From contig JAXDDX010000006.1 of assembly GCA_034670405.1 (NCBI GenBank), positions 8,468,001 through 8,532,000 on the forward strand: a stretch of DNA of 64,000 nt, given 5' to 3'. Shown one piece after another: positions 26,490 through 38,900 of the stretch. How positions within the stretch are numbered: position 1 is the first letter of the stretch; each line of letters starts with the position of its first letter. The notes below the pieces were generated by a model. The model saw only the letters and a program-made list of their open reading frames with translations, was not told the DNA's origin and did no database searches. The translations under genes and the position numbers were made by a program. Source of the stretch: Hoplostethus atlanticus (lineage: Eukaryota > Chordata > Actinopteri > Trachichthyiformes > Trachichthyidae).

Positions 26490-28432
26490 GTGTGTGTGTG
26501 CTTTATTCCTGTTTTTTTCCTCCTTGCCCTCCTCGCCATGTATATCCATGGTGTTATGACACTCTCATGACACACAGTTTTTTGTACGTGACAGGAAACG
26601 CAGGCCAGGTGTGTGGCGGCGTGGTGAAAAGGGCAGTGTAAACAGCCAGCCAGCGTGCAGCTGTGGCAAAAAGTTAACACGGCTAAGAAGGTGAGGCCGT
26701 CACGTATGCACACGTATCAGGATGTGATGATGTGGCGTACAGGGCACACACACACACACATATGCAAGCATGCTTGTGTTTATCCAGACACACTCACACA
26801 CACACATATACCAGGTGTGCACTCGACACATGGTTGTAATAGCATGTAGGCATGACTAATACACAGAGCCCTACCGGTGAGGATGGGGGTTAACCTGGGC
26901 ATATGGAGATCATCATTCACACCTAGTGAGCAAGTAATAGCTGTGGGAGAAGATCTATAGTTCTCAAAGAGGGGCGGGGCTACGGCCTCTCAATGCCACA
27001 ACACATTACAGGCAATCGATTACTTTAAATAAGCTCACCGAGAGCTGATTAGAAGAGAGAGGCTGGGGGAGAGAGAGACAGATGGATGAGCAAGAGAGAG
27101 AGGAAAGGAAGGAGAGACAGAGAAAGAGAGACTCTAACTACATAAATCACTGCGAGAATCGGGCGGAAAGATACATCACACCTTCGTTAGGTCGCTCGCT
27201 CATCTGTGCCACGGATCGGGGAATCGAAACGGAGCAGATACCCTCTCTGATGGAACTGGAGAGGTGCCATCCCAATTTATTTGACGGCGGCTCGATTGTG
27301 TCACCGTCTTTTTTAAACTCCCCCTTTCATTCTCAGATCCGTCCCCCCCTCCCCCCCACTGTTGCACAAAAGGACCTCATCTCTCACCAGCCCCGCTGAA
27401 TGAGATAGGCGAGGCAGATCAGAGTCAGATGAACACGAAAGAGGAGAAGATGAAAAGATTAAAGCGAGGGAAAAGGAGGGGAAGTGTTAGATCTATGAGC
27501 CGGTTGAGGAAGGTGCTGTCATTACATGAATACCCCTGCTAGGAATATTCAGGGTGAAGCAGCTCTACCACCGCAGCACCACATAGGCCTGGCTTTGATT
27601 TGAAGACATTAGATACTTCAACACGCTCTCTATATGTCAGACCATACATCTTTTACATTTAGTTTCATTCATTTTATACACTTTTCTTAAAATTGTCATG
27701 TAATGCTGCAATTGTATACCGTTGTTTTTTCCCAAATGAGCTCTGCACAGATTTGGATTAAAAAAAAAAAAAAATTAAAAACAAAAGATGTGATTAGGTG
27801 ACCAAAACAGCAGCTGGTCACCTAATGTGCTCTCCACATGAGCATGTACACACACACACACACACACATACACACACATCTAATTCAATCACATGCTTCA
27901 CTGTAAAAGTACAGCAACTACTCTCGGGTTGTAAAGTTAGCCCGAGTCATGACCGATTCACCGTTTTCCCATCATCCTCTCTGTTGAACAGCTGACAACC
28001 TGTTCCCCCCCCGCGGTGGTCACACTAATCTAATAGCGCTAGCTTGTTTGTTTGTTCCAGACCGGCCTGCGCGGCTTTATTGTATCATGATTCACTGCAG
28101 TCAGAAACAGCAGTGTTGGCTGTAACGTTGTATTTGTGCCATATAAGTGAAAAATACATTTTCAATTAATAGTGTAAGTCCAAAGTCTTCATGAAAGCAG
28201 TTAGAAGAAGAAGATAATACTAATAGGAAACAGCATTCTCCATCCCTATGCTCACTGGTATGGCCTTTGTTAGCCAATTGAGCCTAATGGAGTAATTGCA
28301 TTGGTCTGATTCTCTCAATTATGGTAGTCTTTGCACTAGTCAGAGAGAGTTGGCTCAAAACCAGCCCAGTTATTGACCTGCACACAACAACAACGGTGTT
28401 GTCAGCACCATGATGAAACATGCCTCCTCTAG

Positions 28433-28570
28433 AGTGTTCTCCCGGAGAAATGAAAAGAGGCTTGCACAATAGAGCTGCTGATTTCATAATTTGCCTCGAT
28501 GCTTCATCCCTGAAGTTCTTCATCGGTCTCTCCTGCTCACACTGCACCCATCTCAGTAACAGTATACATG
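28433..28570 (+). CDS. Isolated exon-like segment, phase-compatible with the plus-strand set
   Basis: This segment has 138 bases between acceptor CATGCCTCCTCTAG and donor CATG|GTAAGA. It enters after phase 1 and leaves phase 1, so it could sit between 2910 and 32773 without changing frame. It encodes CSPGEMKRGLHNRAADF through HCTHLSNSIH and is Cys-rich. The protein is not recognised, and chance is a real alternative. Confidence 0.2.
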
Positions 28571-29459
28571 GTAAGAAAAAGAAAAGAAATGAGCAGTGTA
28601 CACTTTGTCCCCAGCTTGTAGATTCAAACCCAAGCCATGTATTTTTAGCCCATCTGTGAACACCTCAACACCTACCTGTTTTTATCAGCCTGTCGTATTA
28701 GCCAAGTTGACCGTACAGTGTTTAGCTGTCTCTGCTGTCAACAAGCTGTGAAGTATTGAGAATAACAACTCTGGAACGGTAATATGAAAAAAGAGATACC
28801 AGCCAGCTGCATCCCACTGTGTATATCTGTGCCCCCCCTTCCTTACCAGCACCTCGTCAACTAGCACCACACTACCGGGTAACCCAATGGGATTAAGCAG
28901 GTTGCTGTCCTATAGGCAACCCAGGATTATGTTTCTTCCATCGCTGCATTAATTCAAACGAAGGGATGAAAGGGTCCAAGAGACTTTATGATCTATATGA
29001 AACCATGATTAAACTGTAAGTCCTATATGGCTGACGGCTGTATCTGATGGTTCCTGCAGGTTTTAGCACTGCAGAGGCACAGCGAGGAGCAGAGAGCGGG
29101 GGGGGGGGGGGTGGGTGGGATGGATTAATGTGCTCATTATGGGAGGATTCAGCTCATTACAGTTTTGACTCTGATACATGTAATCCAGCATCCCGGTAAT
29201 GAAGCTACAGCTGTCGCGATTGGTTGCTTTTAATTGCTGTGACAGAGCAGAGCAAATACAACAGCGGTGTACTGGAGCTTGGCACAGTGTGACAATTCAC
29301 ACTCGGCATCTCTGGTACGTTTGGGCCATGAATCAAACAAGTACCACCGGGGGGAAAAAACGATGATCTATGGGATTAGCCTCAGGAGATTTGGGGCAGT
29401 ACTTGGGGTTGAGGTTAGAAAGGGGTTAGGATTAGGGTAAAGGTTAGGGCTACAGGCTA

Positions 29460-29870
29460 GGGAATGGATATAGTCAGAGGAAAGTTACCACCGGTTTATA
29501 TAAAGTGTGGAACATATTTTGATCAGATTTTCTTTTTTTTCTTTTTTACTTTTGCTGTTTCTGGACTGTCAACAAAATACGTTTCACCAACAACACAGTC
29601 TCTATGGTTATTGGTTCTGTGGTGGTTGGAGGCAAACGTTCGTCTACCGTGTGAACGAAATGAGAGTTCGGACAAAAAGACATCAGCCAGGAAGGATAAC
29701 CTTCTACAAGAAATGACAGGATGCAGATGCAGTTTTTGCAGTACTATATTTTCATTGTTTGTTTCATATATTAAAGATCACCAGAATGCAGGAAGTAATT
29801 TGGGGAGAAGACCCCCAGACCCCCTTTGGTTTGAAGAGCTCCCTATTCTGGACTCTCAAGGTTGACAAGT
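29460..29870 (+). repeat. Probable interspersed repeat
   Basis: GGGGAGAAGACCCCCAGACC and CTGGACTCTCAAGGTTGACA look like a dispersed fish repeat. No terminal repeats could be delimited. A degenerate GGTTAG-rich patch (29402-29460) precedes it. Confidence 0.3.
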
Positions 29871-30007
29871 ATGTCAATCATTTCCCCTGAATCCGATTGG
29901 TAATTCAGCCAGGTCAGAAAATATAACTCTTGCTGTGGCTGAGTGATTTCATGTGTCAGATTTGATTGTTTGCCATTTACACAACGTGAATGAAAGAGCA
30001 GCTTCAC

Positions 30008-30075
30008 CTGCAGTAGAAGAGATCCATCGGCTGCATCTGCACTCCCAGTATCACATCCTCCGCATCTCCTATAGG
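30008..30075 (-). CDS. Isolated exon-like segment
   Basis: This segment has 68 bases with acceptor TTTGTTCTTCACAG and donor CTGCAG|GTGAAG. One frame reads PIGDAEDVILGVQMQPMDLF then YC; a second frame is also open. It lies downstream of the stop at 30868 on the same strand, so it would belong to another transcript or a 3' UTR. No family is recognised. Confidence 0.22.
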
Positions 30076-30663
30076 CTGTGAAGAACAAAGAAGACTATGT
30101 CAAACACGGTATGTGTCGTGGCAGTTTGAGTCCATTGCACTTTGTCTAGTTGGCGAGATCAGCTCCAGTTGGTGAATTCAGTTCCTCAGATATATTTATA
30201 CACATGTAATGGGATGTTGCAAATCTCCTTCAGTCATGGGGTCTTTCTAGAGGCTAGACTAGACTGTTGATAGAGCAGGTACAAACTCCATGTTGCATAG
30301 TTAATATGATGAAGTCAGTATGATGTGTCTCCCCTCCTTTCTGGTCTGAAGGTTAGTTAAACAATCATGCACAGTCCAATCATCATGACACCAAGATCTA
30401 CTCATCTTTGAGATTTCCCAAGTAAAGAACATACACACATTCCTCTGATTTCAGTAGTTTTCCACACTTATACATACACATTAAAAACACACTTACATTA
30501 TTATTTTCCATCACATATGTCACATGTCAAACATTGTTAGTTATCGCACTTTAGATCATTGTTTACCCAGTCTGCAGTAGGTCCCTGAACTACTCGGTAC
30601 TCTCGCTTGTGAACCAGCTCACTCCATGGATAATTCCCCAACTATTGAAGTAACCCAGTTAGT

Positions 30664-30669
30664 TTTATT
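30664..30669 (-). terminator. Possible poly(A) signal after the 30868 stop
   Basis: TTTATT on the plus strand reads AATAAA on the minus strand, about 200 bases beyond the stop of the candidate last exon. Its meaning depends on that exon being real. Confidence 0.3.
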
Positions 30670-30867
30670 TGTGAACCCGGTTCACATATTACCTTACAGA
30701 CAACATCTCCTTATGAACCACACATGAAAAGGTCCAGCTTACATCAGTCACAAAGACGACTCTGCCATAATTCCCTCAGCACAAGCAGCGACGATCCGAC
30801 GGTGAGAGTGGGTTTTCAAAAGGATCCCTTACCTTTCAGGATCTTGGAAGTTCTTCACTAAAGTGCG

Positions 30868-30996
30868 TCAGGTTCGCTCAGAGTCATCAAAGAGACCTTT
30901 AGTATCTGGGTCAAGGCACTGTGTCACCTTGTTCAGGTAGGGGTGTTGTTCAGGGAGGTTTTCTTCAGCGTACGGAGACGGAGGAGGCTGCACTGC
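30868..30996 (-). CDS. Candidate last exon, unassigned minus-strand gene (part 3)
   Basis: This is a 129-base open segment after acceptor TTCCATTTTCAAG, in phase 0, ending at a TGA stop. It encodes AVQPPPSPYAEENLPEQH, PYLNKVTQCLDPDTKG and LFDDSERT. An AATAAA lies about 200 bases downstream on the same strand (30669-30664), which fits a last exon with a short 3' UTR. The phase fits the segment ending at 43626. The protein is not recognised. Confidence 0.38.
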   Translation of the reverse strand, partial: AVQPPPSPYAEENLPEQHPYLNKVTQCLDPDTKGLFDDSERT

Positions 30997-31388
30997 CTTG
31001 AAAATGGAAGTTCATGCACTGAAGAAAACAGGTTTACTGATAACAAACGGCAGACTAATCTAAACTAAATTAAAAAAAGGGATAAGCTAGCATCACTATT
31101 ATTTTCATGGCCATCAAACATTCTGCACAGAGTGGAAAAGTACTGAAAGCTACAGAGTGGAAAAGTACAGAAAAGCATTAGCTACTGTATGTACAGCTTT
31201 ATACAACCTGCTTCCATAAAGGGATCCAAGAAGACAGTCGGCTGGAGGTGTGTTTCATATGTTCTGACCCTATGTTGAACTTCCTATTTCAACTTTCAAT
31301 ATCAACAATTGATGACGTTTAATGTAAAATGTAACGCTTATTTCCTCAAAATTAGCTATGTTTACAGAGATTTTGTGTTTTTTCATTG

Positions 31389-31484
31389 TGGAAAGAAAGA
31401 AAGAAAGAAAGAAGCAGCGAAGAAAGAAAGAAAGAAGCAGCGAAGAAAGAAAGGAAGAAAGAAAGACGCAGCGAAGAAAGAAAG
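31389..31484. repeat. GAAA tetranucleotide tract with a higher-order unit
   Basis: GAAA runs are broken at regular places by GCAGCGAA, giving a compound unit of about 24-32 bases repeated three times. Confidence 0.85.
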
Positions 31485-32034
31485 AGGTCACACTGCTCTC
31501 CCAAGAGAGTGCACAACAAAGAAGAGAGTGGTAGTGAGGAGAAAGTGACTGCTGCAGCATGCTACATCTGGCATTGCCCTTATGGTGCATGTAAACAGCA
31601 GTGGTGATAACAGGGGTGACTGGTGAAGGGGAGAGAGGGGGAGGCTTAGTGCCCGAGGTGAGGGTTTAGTGAGGGGAATAGCAAGATGGTGTTGTGTGGA
31701 GGAGACGGAGGAGGTGGTAAGGCTCGGAGGAGAGGGGAATCTAGTAAGGTGGTGCAGAGGAAGAGGGAAAGAACGATCACTATCGGAGGTAAAAGGGCTG
31801 TGGTGGGGGAGCGTTCAGATAACGGGGGGTGATGGTGGTTCAGGGGGGGGAGAGGGAAGGAGTTCATCTGAGCCTCCATTGTTGAGGTCCTCGCCTGCTG
31901 GCCTGCACATGGATGGATGGCTTCAGAGGACAGAGGAGGAGAAGGGAGGAATTTCACGCTCGGCAACGCTATCTCCGAATCTCCACCCGCAGCTGCTACC
32001 AACCGACCTCCCTCCTCTTCCCTCCACCCTCCAG

Positions 32035-32037
<3 letters not shown>

Positions 32038-32078
<41 letters not shown>
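32038..32078. repeat. CT microsatellite, 41 bp
   Basis: A perfect TC run in a CT-rich neighbourhood; a short CA run follows at 32136-32148. Confidence 0.95.
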
Positions 32079-32081
<3 letters not shown>

Positions 32082-32772
32082 CTGTGAAGCCATTTGTCAC
32101 AAGTGTCACTCACTTGATGTGGTTATTACAAAGCACACACACACACACATACACACTGTCCTCAACCCCTCAACATCTAAATTCTAATTTCTGCTTTTGC
32201 TGACTTCAGGGAACGAGAGAACCACCATTTAAAAAAAAAAAAAAACATGACGCCTACTCTTAGGAAATGATAGCCAGCAAGTTATAATCTGCTAGATTCT
32301 TGTTTTTCTTGACATTTTGATTTTGGTGTTCTGCTGTTTCAATCACTTCACGATAGTGTGTCCAGTAGATGGACGTCACTGGACTGACAGCAGCTCCCAA
32401 ACCCCCCAAACAACCCAGTATGGGCTGTTGCTGTTCTGAGACCAGTGAAGCGGCTACAAATAACAGGAGGAGGACAGAGTTTCAGGATCTTTCCCAGGAA
32501 AAACCTACCCGCTCTTTCTAACAGCAAATGTAAAAGCTGAACTGGGTATTGGTTGAGTCACTATTGTATGTCAGTCAACATTTATTTGTATGAAAAAGTT
32601 AGTATTACTTTAAATATTGAGCCGTGAGCGTTACGAAACATTTTATGTCCCAAACGGACAGAAAGAAACTGTCAGTGGGAAGTTCAACCTTTGACCTCCT
32701 GGACCTGGCGTTGGGAGAGGAAACCTCCCGCCAGCTGAGGCCCATCCTACTCATCCAGCTTATTTCTTCCAG

Positions 32773-32836
32773 TTTCTATGGACACAGATGGCACAGAACC
32801 TGATGAGGGCACCGCTATTGGACAGAGGAGGCTGAG
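32773..32836 (+). CDS. Candidate exon, unassigned plus-strand gene (part 2)
   Basis: This segment has 64 bases with a strong acceptor (TTATTTCTTCCAG) and donor (GAG|GTGAGT). It completes a codon with two bases, encodes SMDTDGTEPDEGTAIGQRRL, and leaves two bases (AG). The Asp/Glu/Thr-rich then basic composition suggests a cytoplasmic or linker segment, but no domain is recognisable. Both phases agree with its neighbours at 2910 and 40668. Confidence 0.42.
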
Positions 32837-32999
32837 GTGAGTGTGAATCTCTGTGTGTGTGTGTGTGTGTGTGTTGCTATCCTGGTCACTGCTCTGGTAA
32901 CTGATAAGAGATTTTCTCAGAATCTGAAAGGGCAAGAAGCATTATTTGACAAATACAATGCACAAGAATGTGACTTTAAGGTGTTGAACAGATATACCG

Positions 33000-35900
33000 T
33001 ATATTGACAGCTTAACACAGCAATACAGTAGATACTGATCCACTGTTCAAGGACAATAGAAACTCAGTGCAGTGCAGAAGGTGCACGACATAGAATAGAC
33101 AGGAGACTAGACGCTATCCACAAATACACAGTCATCAACTGAAAGATTACAGTCTTCAATGGGTTCAGAAAATGAAACCATGCTTGGGCTTTGAAAACCA
33201 TTTTAACCCCCTTGGAAAAACTCATGGTAGTCAAGTTAAAATTAGACTGCTTTTCTTAGTGCCTTCTTAGTGACATTTTGGAGGTACGAGGTTTTCGCCC
33301 GACAGCGTCTATATGATCGGTGCGTCCTCTTTTCCTGTCTAGTGTGCGTTTCTATGGAAAATGTTACTTACGGTCTGCTACATATAATGAAGTTAAGGTC
33401 AAGCAGACAGTTTGCTTCTTATACTCAAAAGGAGGCAGTAATTCTAACGTAAACCAGGAAGTAGCGATGTTTCCTCGGGAGCTGGACCCGTCACATGGTG
33501 AGCACAGTTGTTCCGTTTACACGCAGCAGAGGATTAGCTGTACAATAACAGAGCCTCTGTCACACACACACACACACACACACACAGACATGTATCCTAT
33601 GATGAGAAGACAGCACAGATGAAACCTTACCACCTGTTAACGTCATTTCCAGTCACAACATCACTCTCCCATTAGACCCAGTTCTCCTCTTCCTCCTCCT
33701 CCTCTTCCTCCCGATTCCACTCAAAGGGCATGGACGATAACAACCAATAACCATGACACCATCACAGACGCCCCTAACTACATGGGGTTTGGGTGGGGGG
33801 GGGGGGGGGAGGTGGTCACAAATACACACACAGTGGCATACAGGACATGCTCTGACAATTGGATAACATCCCCAGCTGTCATGTCACTTTCACCTTCACC
33901 GCTGCTAAGCCTCGGTGTGTACACTGCATTAGGCTGAGTCATGTGAAGTATGGTGTGTGTGTGTGTGTGTGTGTGTGCATGCATGTGTCCATATACATGA
34001 CCATGTGCCAGTGTTGCGTGTTGCCACTGACACGTCTTTAACCTTTTATCTACAGCAGACTTAGCGGGCGCCTTTTGACTCCTGTGGTCAGGGGGAAGTG
34101 GATTTGGTTGCAACACACACACACACACAGGTACACGCAAACCCACAGTTTAAAAGAGACGGGGGCGAGAGAGAGGAACAACGAGAGAGAGAGAGAAGAG
34201 AAACAGATTGTGTGTGAGAGCAGAGAGAGGAGTATGAGGGCTCGCTAAGCTAAATCGTGCCGCTCTAACTCTGCGCGGGGACGTGGGAAATGAAGATGAG
34301 TGCCACGTAATCGGCTTATACCCCGGGACCTCGTCCCTCGCCGCCGAGCTTACGCAACCCGCTCGCACCATCTGAGAGCCTTTCGTTTAGTTTTCATTTA
34401 GCGGCGCCGAGAGACTGATATACCTCATCCACTGGTGGCTCACCGCAGCTGGGCTCAGCCACATGCATCCTGCCCTAATCACGCCTGCTGCTGCCGCCGT
34501 ACAGCAGAGTGGGTGGGTGGGAGTGAGGAGGGCGAGGGGGTGTTGCGTGTGTGTGTGTGTGTGTGTGTGTGAGAGCTTGTCTTCTGGTGGTTGCTAATTT
34601 TTTTATTGTGTATCTTCAGAATTGCGTGTGTGTGTGTGTGTGTGTGTGTGCATCCGTCCTCTACATCTTTCCATCTTCTTGTCAAGCTTGAAGTACACGT
34701 TCTCTTATTGCCTTGCTCTTTAATAAGTAAAGAATCAGTGATGTCCTCGCTGTTCCACCCACTGCAGTAATGGCTTCTTCTACCTAACCCTAACCCCACG
34801 GACCGGCGTGCTCAACACCACCAGGACGTAACAAATCAAAAAAATACTACAAAAAACATTAAATGTCCTTAGCCGGTTTCCAGTTTCCCAGCGTTGCTTT
34901 CATTTAACCACACAGGTAGATCACAACACATTATAACATTATATCCAACTGATGTAGTGCCATGTCTGTCTTGTTGAGTGAGAGTACTTAGGGACCGTCC
35001 ACCTAACACCTCTCAGATAAGAGCTGCTGTCGCCACTTAATTTTTAATGCATTTTAACATGTTCAAACCCACATCCCAGCTACATGGCGTGTCCATCGTC
35101 CTCCGGGCCAACACGGCGCCTTGCTCCTACTGCCTCAATAAAACTACTGAAAACCCTCAGCTGAAATGTTCTCCTGCTGAAGTCGGAGCGCTTTTTAACT
35201 TTTAGAAAACAGCGCTGTCAGCAGAGAGCAAGGAAGTCAGCACTGTGAAGCTGCACGTCCGCTGGGCAGCCGTCTTCACACCCCTGACTTCTTGCATTAT
35301 TAACAATAAAAACAACTGAGGTCAACATTGATGAGATCCAGGAGTACTGTCATACTTACAATACCTACAAATGACCACTAACCCGTCTACACACACACAC
35401 ACACACAGATAAAATTGTGCTGATGCCAGACTTCATTAGTCCTGTACATCCCCATTTGATCCAAAGTGCTCCTCTTCATCACATCCCTGCTCATTAGAAA
35501 GCATCTATGTGTGACATAACACATGTCACAAATCTGCTGCCCCGGCCCCGCCTGCCACAGTGATTAAAACATGCTCAGAGATGTGTGTGTGTCTTTGTGT
35601 GTGTCTTTGTGCGTGTGTGTGTGTTCCACCCTTGTGAACAGTCATGATTGCCAACGATTCTCAATTACACACTTGAAGTTTCCCCCTATTGCCTGATCTG
35701 AGAGCACAGCTGAACTCTACGTGGAAGTTAACTGATGTACAGACACGTCCTCCGCCACAAGCCATCATCACACTTCTTCCCAGTGAATGTGTCATGACCG
35801 TTCACGAGGTATATATGGCCCATTCCCTCAGGCGGCAAATCAACGCCGTGTACAGATGATGCGTTGACGCGAAAAAACACAGATGAAAGAGGAATTATTT

Positions 35901-38900
35901 CGAGCAGCGTTTCACTTTTAAAGCCGCCCAAGGCCGAGCCACAACCCCAGACTCATCCTCTGTCCTCCGCCGCTGCACGAGTGTGTCTGAAGCACACCCT
36001 TGTGGTATGTTGATTGGGCGTAATACAAAACCCTGAGAGCTTTATTAGGGTCTGTTGGGTGTACGGCCCAGACGAGGAGTGTTTCAAGTGATGGCGCACC
36101 CACCCACATCTCTCGTCTAGAGGAGAAACAAAGGAGACTTTCTGCTCCCCGGGCAGTTCACCCACTCTGGTAACAATAGAGCCACACTCCTAGTCCTCTG
36201 TGTGTGTGACGCCTGTCTCTCAGCAGCGAGGATGTCTGGATGTGGATGGATGGATGGAGGGCAGGTACTTCTACCGATGAAAGAGAGGAAAAAGTGAATT
36301 ATAGATTGAACACATAAAGTATTTATTCAGATATTATGAAAACCAACACCGTCCCGCTGGTCTGTTGTGCTTTAATGTTGGACTGGAGGTTAAAGTGCAT
36401 TGTGATTGGTTTTCAACGCCAGAGGTATCTCTGAAAGCAAACAGGTTGAAGGTTGTGTTTGTTTGAAGGGATCAAAGTTCCTTGTGCTTGATTATTCCAG
36501 CACCAGGAGGGACTGGAGGAAGAAATATGCCATTCGCTGGATAACTTTTTAAAATGAACTTGACATGAATTTCTGATTTTCACTCATTAAGAGAGCGCAT
36601 CATTTTTTTTAACTGCTTCGTACCCTTAAAACTGTTCAAATCTGATATCAGAAATGCTGAACGTTTGGGGGCACCATGTAACTGCAACGTTCCAGGTTCA
36701 AATCAGGAAATTCTCCAGGAGAATATCAGGGTAACGGTCCATGATCAGAAGCTTAGCAGAGGTCCTATCATCAAACATGACAATGACCCCAAAAGCAAAT
36801 CTACAACAGAATGGCTTGAACAGGAAAATTCCCATAATGGAAAGGCCAAGTCAGAGTCCTGACCTGACCCTATTGAAATGTTCTGACCTGAAGCAAGCCG
36901 TTCATGAAGACCTCCCAATAATATCAATGAACTGAAACAGTTCTGTCAGGATGAATGGTCCAAAATGCCTCCTGAGACGTTTGAGGTTATTGCTGCTGTA
37001 GGAGCTTCCACCAGTTACTACATCTCATGGTTCACATACTTCTTCCAATCCAAGCTGTTGTTTGGACAATATGTTCAATAAAGACATGTAAACATGTTTA
37101 TGTGTGATTTGTTAGATCACATTGTGTTTATCTTAGGAATGCTGCTAATTCAAAAGGGTTCACAAACCTTTTCTCACCACCGCATCTCGGCCCAGTAGCG
37201 GTTGGCATCAAGAACAAGAAGGAGTCTGTCGATGGAGAGGAGCATTATTAAACCAGTACGCATGGTGCAGATGGTGAATAACTGGAGTGAGAGTGGAAGA
37301 CAAGAAGATGAAGAATGAAGATGAAAAGAAAGAAAGACAACTATTTTTACCGTCTGATTACCGCCCTCGCCACCATTTATTTGTCTCTCCACTTCAGATT
37401 GCCATGGTGAAGCTGGCGGGGCGTATGGCCTCCCTTCATAACCGTAAAAGGCTAATTTGGTGCTAATAGGCCACTGTCTGTTTTTATAAGCTGTTGCATG
37501 CAACCACTAGAACTTTACAGGGGAGTGGTTTTCTTTAAGTGCCTTTGCATGAAGTGCAATTTTCTTCAAGAAGGGTATGGTTAGATGGGTGAGGGGGGGT
37601 GGACTGGTGCTATGGCTCAGGGTGGAGTCAGGACCCAAACTGCTTTAGCAATTCTCGTCTAAAACCAAACCATAATGTGTGAGACGAAATCAGAGCCGGC
37701 CCCAGCATAAACATCAGGGCATAAACACAGGATGGTTGAGTTTAGGACGGGAATTGTCCCCCTTCATACAACGTCCTGTAGATCAGTACTTGGAGTTATG
37801 GCTGACAAAAAGTTGAAAAAACGTTTTGGTGTCTTTTTCTTTTTAATCCCTCGAGGGATTAAAAAAAAAACAACAAACCAAGTGTGTTTTGTCCAAACTG
37901 TATCAATCTGCTATCATGGCTTTATACACTTTTTAATGTGGGTGACATTTTAGACGAGGATATAAATGTGCATTTCTCCTTTTGGTTTATCTGAGTTTAC
38001 TCTGGTTTAGTAACAGTCACAAGGTTTCTGACACTGGGTTTAGATTTTCAAAGGTGTCGTCTATCCATACATCCATGCACGCTGTGGGCTGACTACATAG
38101 AGCCAGAGCTGTGCCGTTTGCCGGGGCAAGTTTAAGATTAAGCAAGTGAGGTTTTTTTTTGCATTGCTGCTGATAAAGTGTAATCATCACATCATGCATC
38201 ACATCGTTGTGATATTATATCAGTGTTCCCTCTCATCCTGTCAGCTCTGGCTGCTGCCGGGAGGTAAATCAGTCCTGTAACTCAACTTTCTCATTTTGTA
38301 ACAAACTTGGTATCGTGGCGTATTGAGAGATGTTGGTACCTAATGGAACATTATCACTTTGCTGATCAATCTGTGATCACATCCCTCAAAAAGGCTGGAT
38401 AGTATGTGCTTTTTATTTCCCTTAATGCTGGGGAACAACAGGTTATGTGCTGAACCGTGCAGCTCAAAGAGGCTGAGGAGTCTCTTGAGATGTGATGATG
38501 GCGTCTGACATCTTTCATCAAGTCGGTATCCTAATATAGATTCATGCGATGAGTATAAGAATCAGATGGGCATAAGATATGATGCTTTGATTTTACAACT
38601 GGGGGGGGGGGGGCAGAGAAAGAGAGAGCATTAAAAATGATCTTATGTTCCTGTGAAATGAAAGAGAAAATGTATTCATATTTCTGTGAAAGTGGAGGAA
38701 TAAAAGATTATTCACATCCCAACACCCACTCCTTCCCACACTACAAATGTGATTTACAGCCGGTCGTTACCGCCGGCTTCGGGTAATACGAGAAACCGGG
38801 GAGCTCTGAGACGCATTACCATAAATACAGACGCACCGGTACCTGAAAACACCGAAAAGTCCCATTACAGAGCAGGTGAACCCCGCGACACGTCTGAATA

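Larger units (their letters stand above)
24000..28430. other. Gene-poor stretch with simple repeats
   Basis: CT-rich and CA-rich sequence with the SINE-like fragment, the miniature hAT element and short microsatellites near 24372, 25196, 26744 and 27848. No exon is supported. Confidence 0.5.

Noticed and set aside
29402-29460. GGTTAG-rich patch resembling telomere repeats
   Set aside because: Only a few imperfect units, like small patches near 23005 and 34785; it is too short and degenerate to be an interstitial telomere.
31646-32187. Overlapping 155- and 172-codon frames on opposite strands
   Set aside because: Both are driven by purine/pyrimidine-biased sequence and a CT microsatellite, with no conserved motif.
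33270-33500. Open frame and a strong minus-strand donor (ACC|GTAAGT)
   Set aside because: No matching acceptor, and the sequence has the look of a dispersed repeat; nothing supports a gene.
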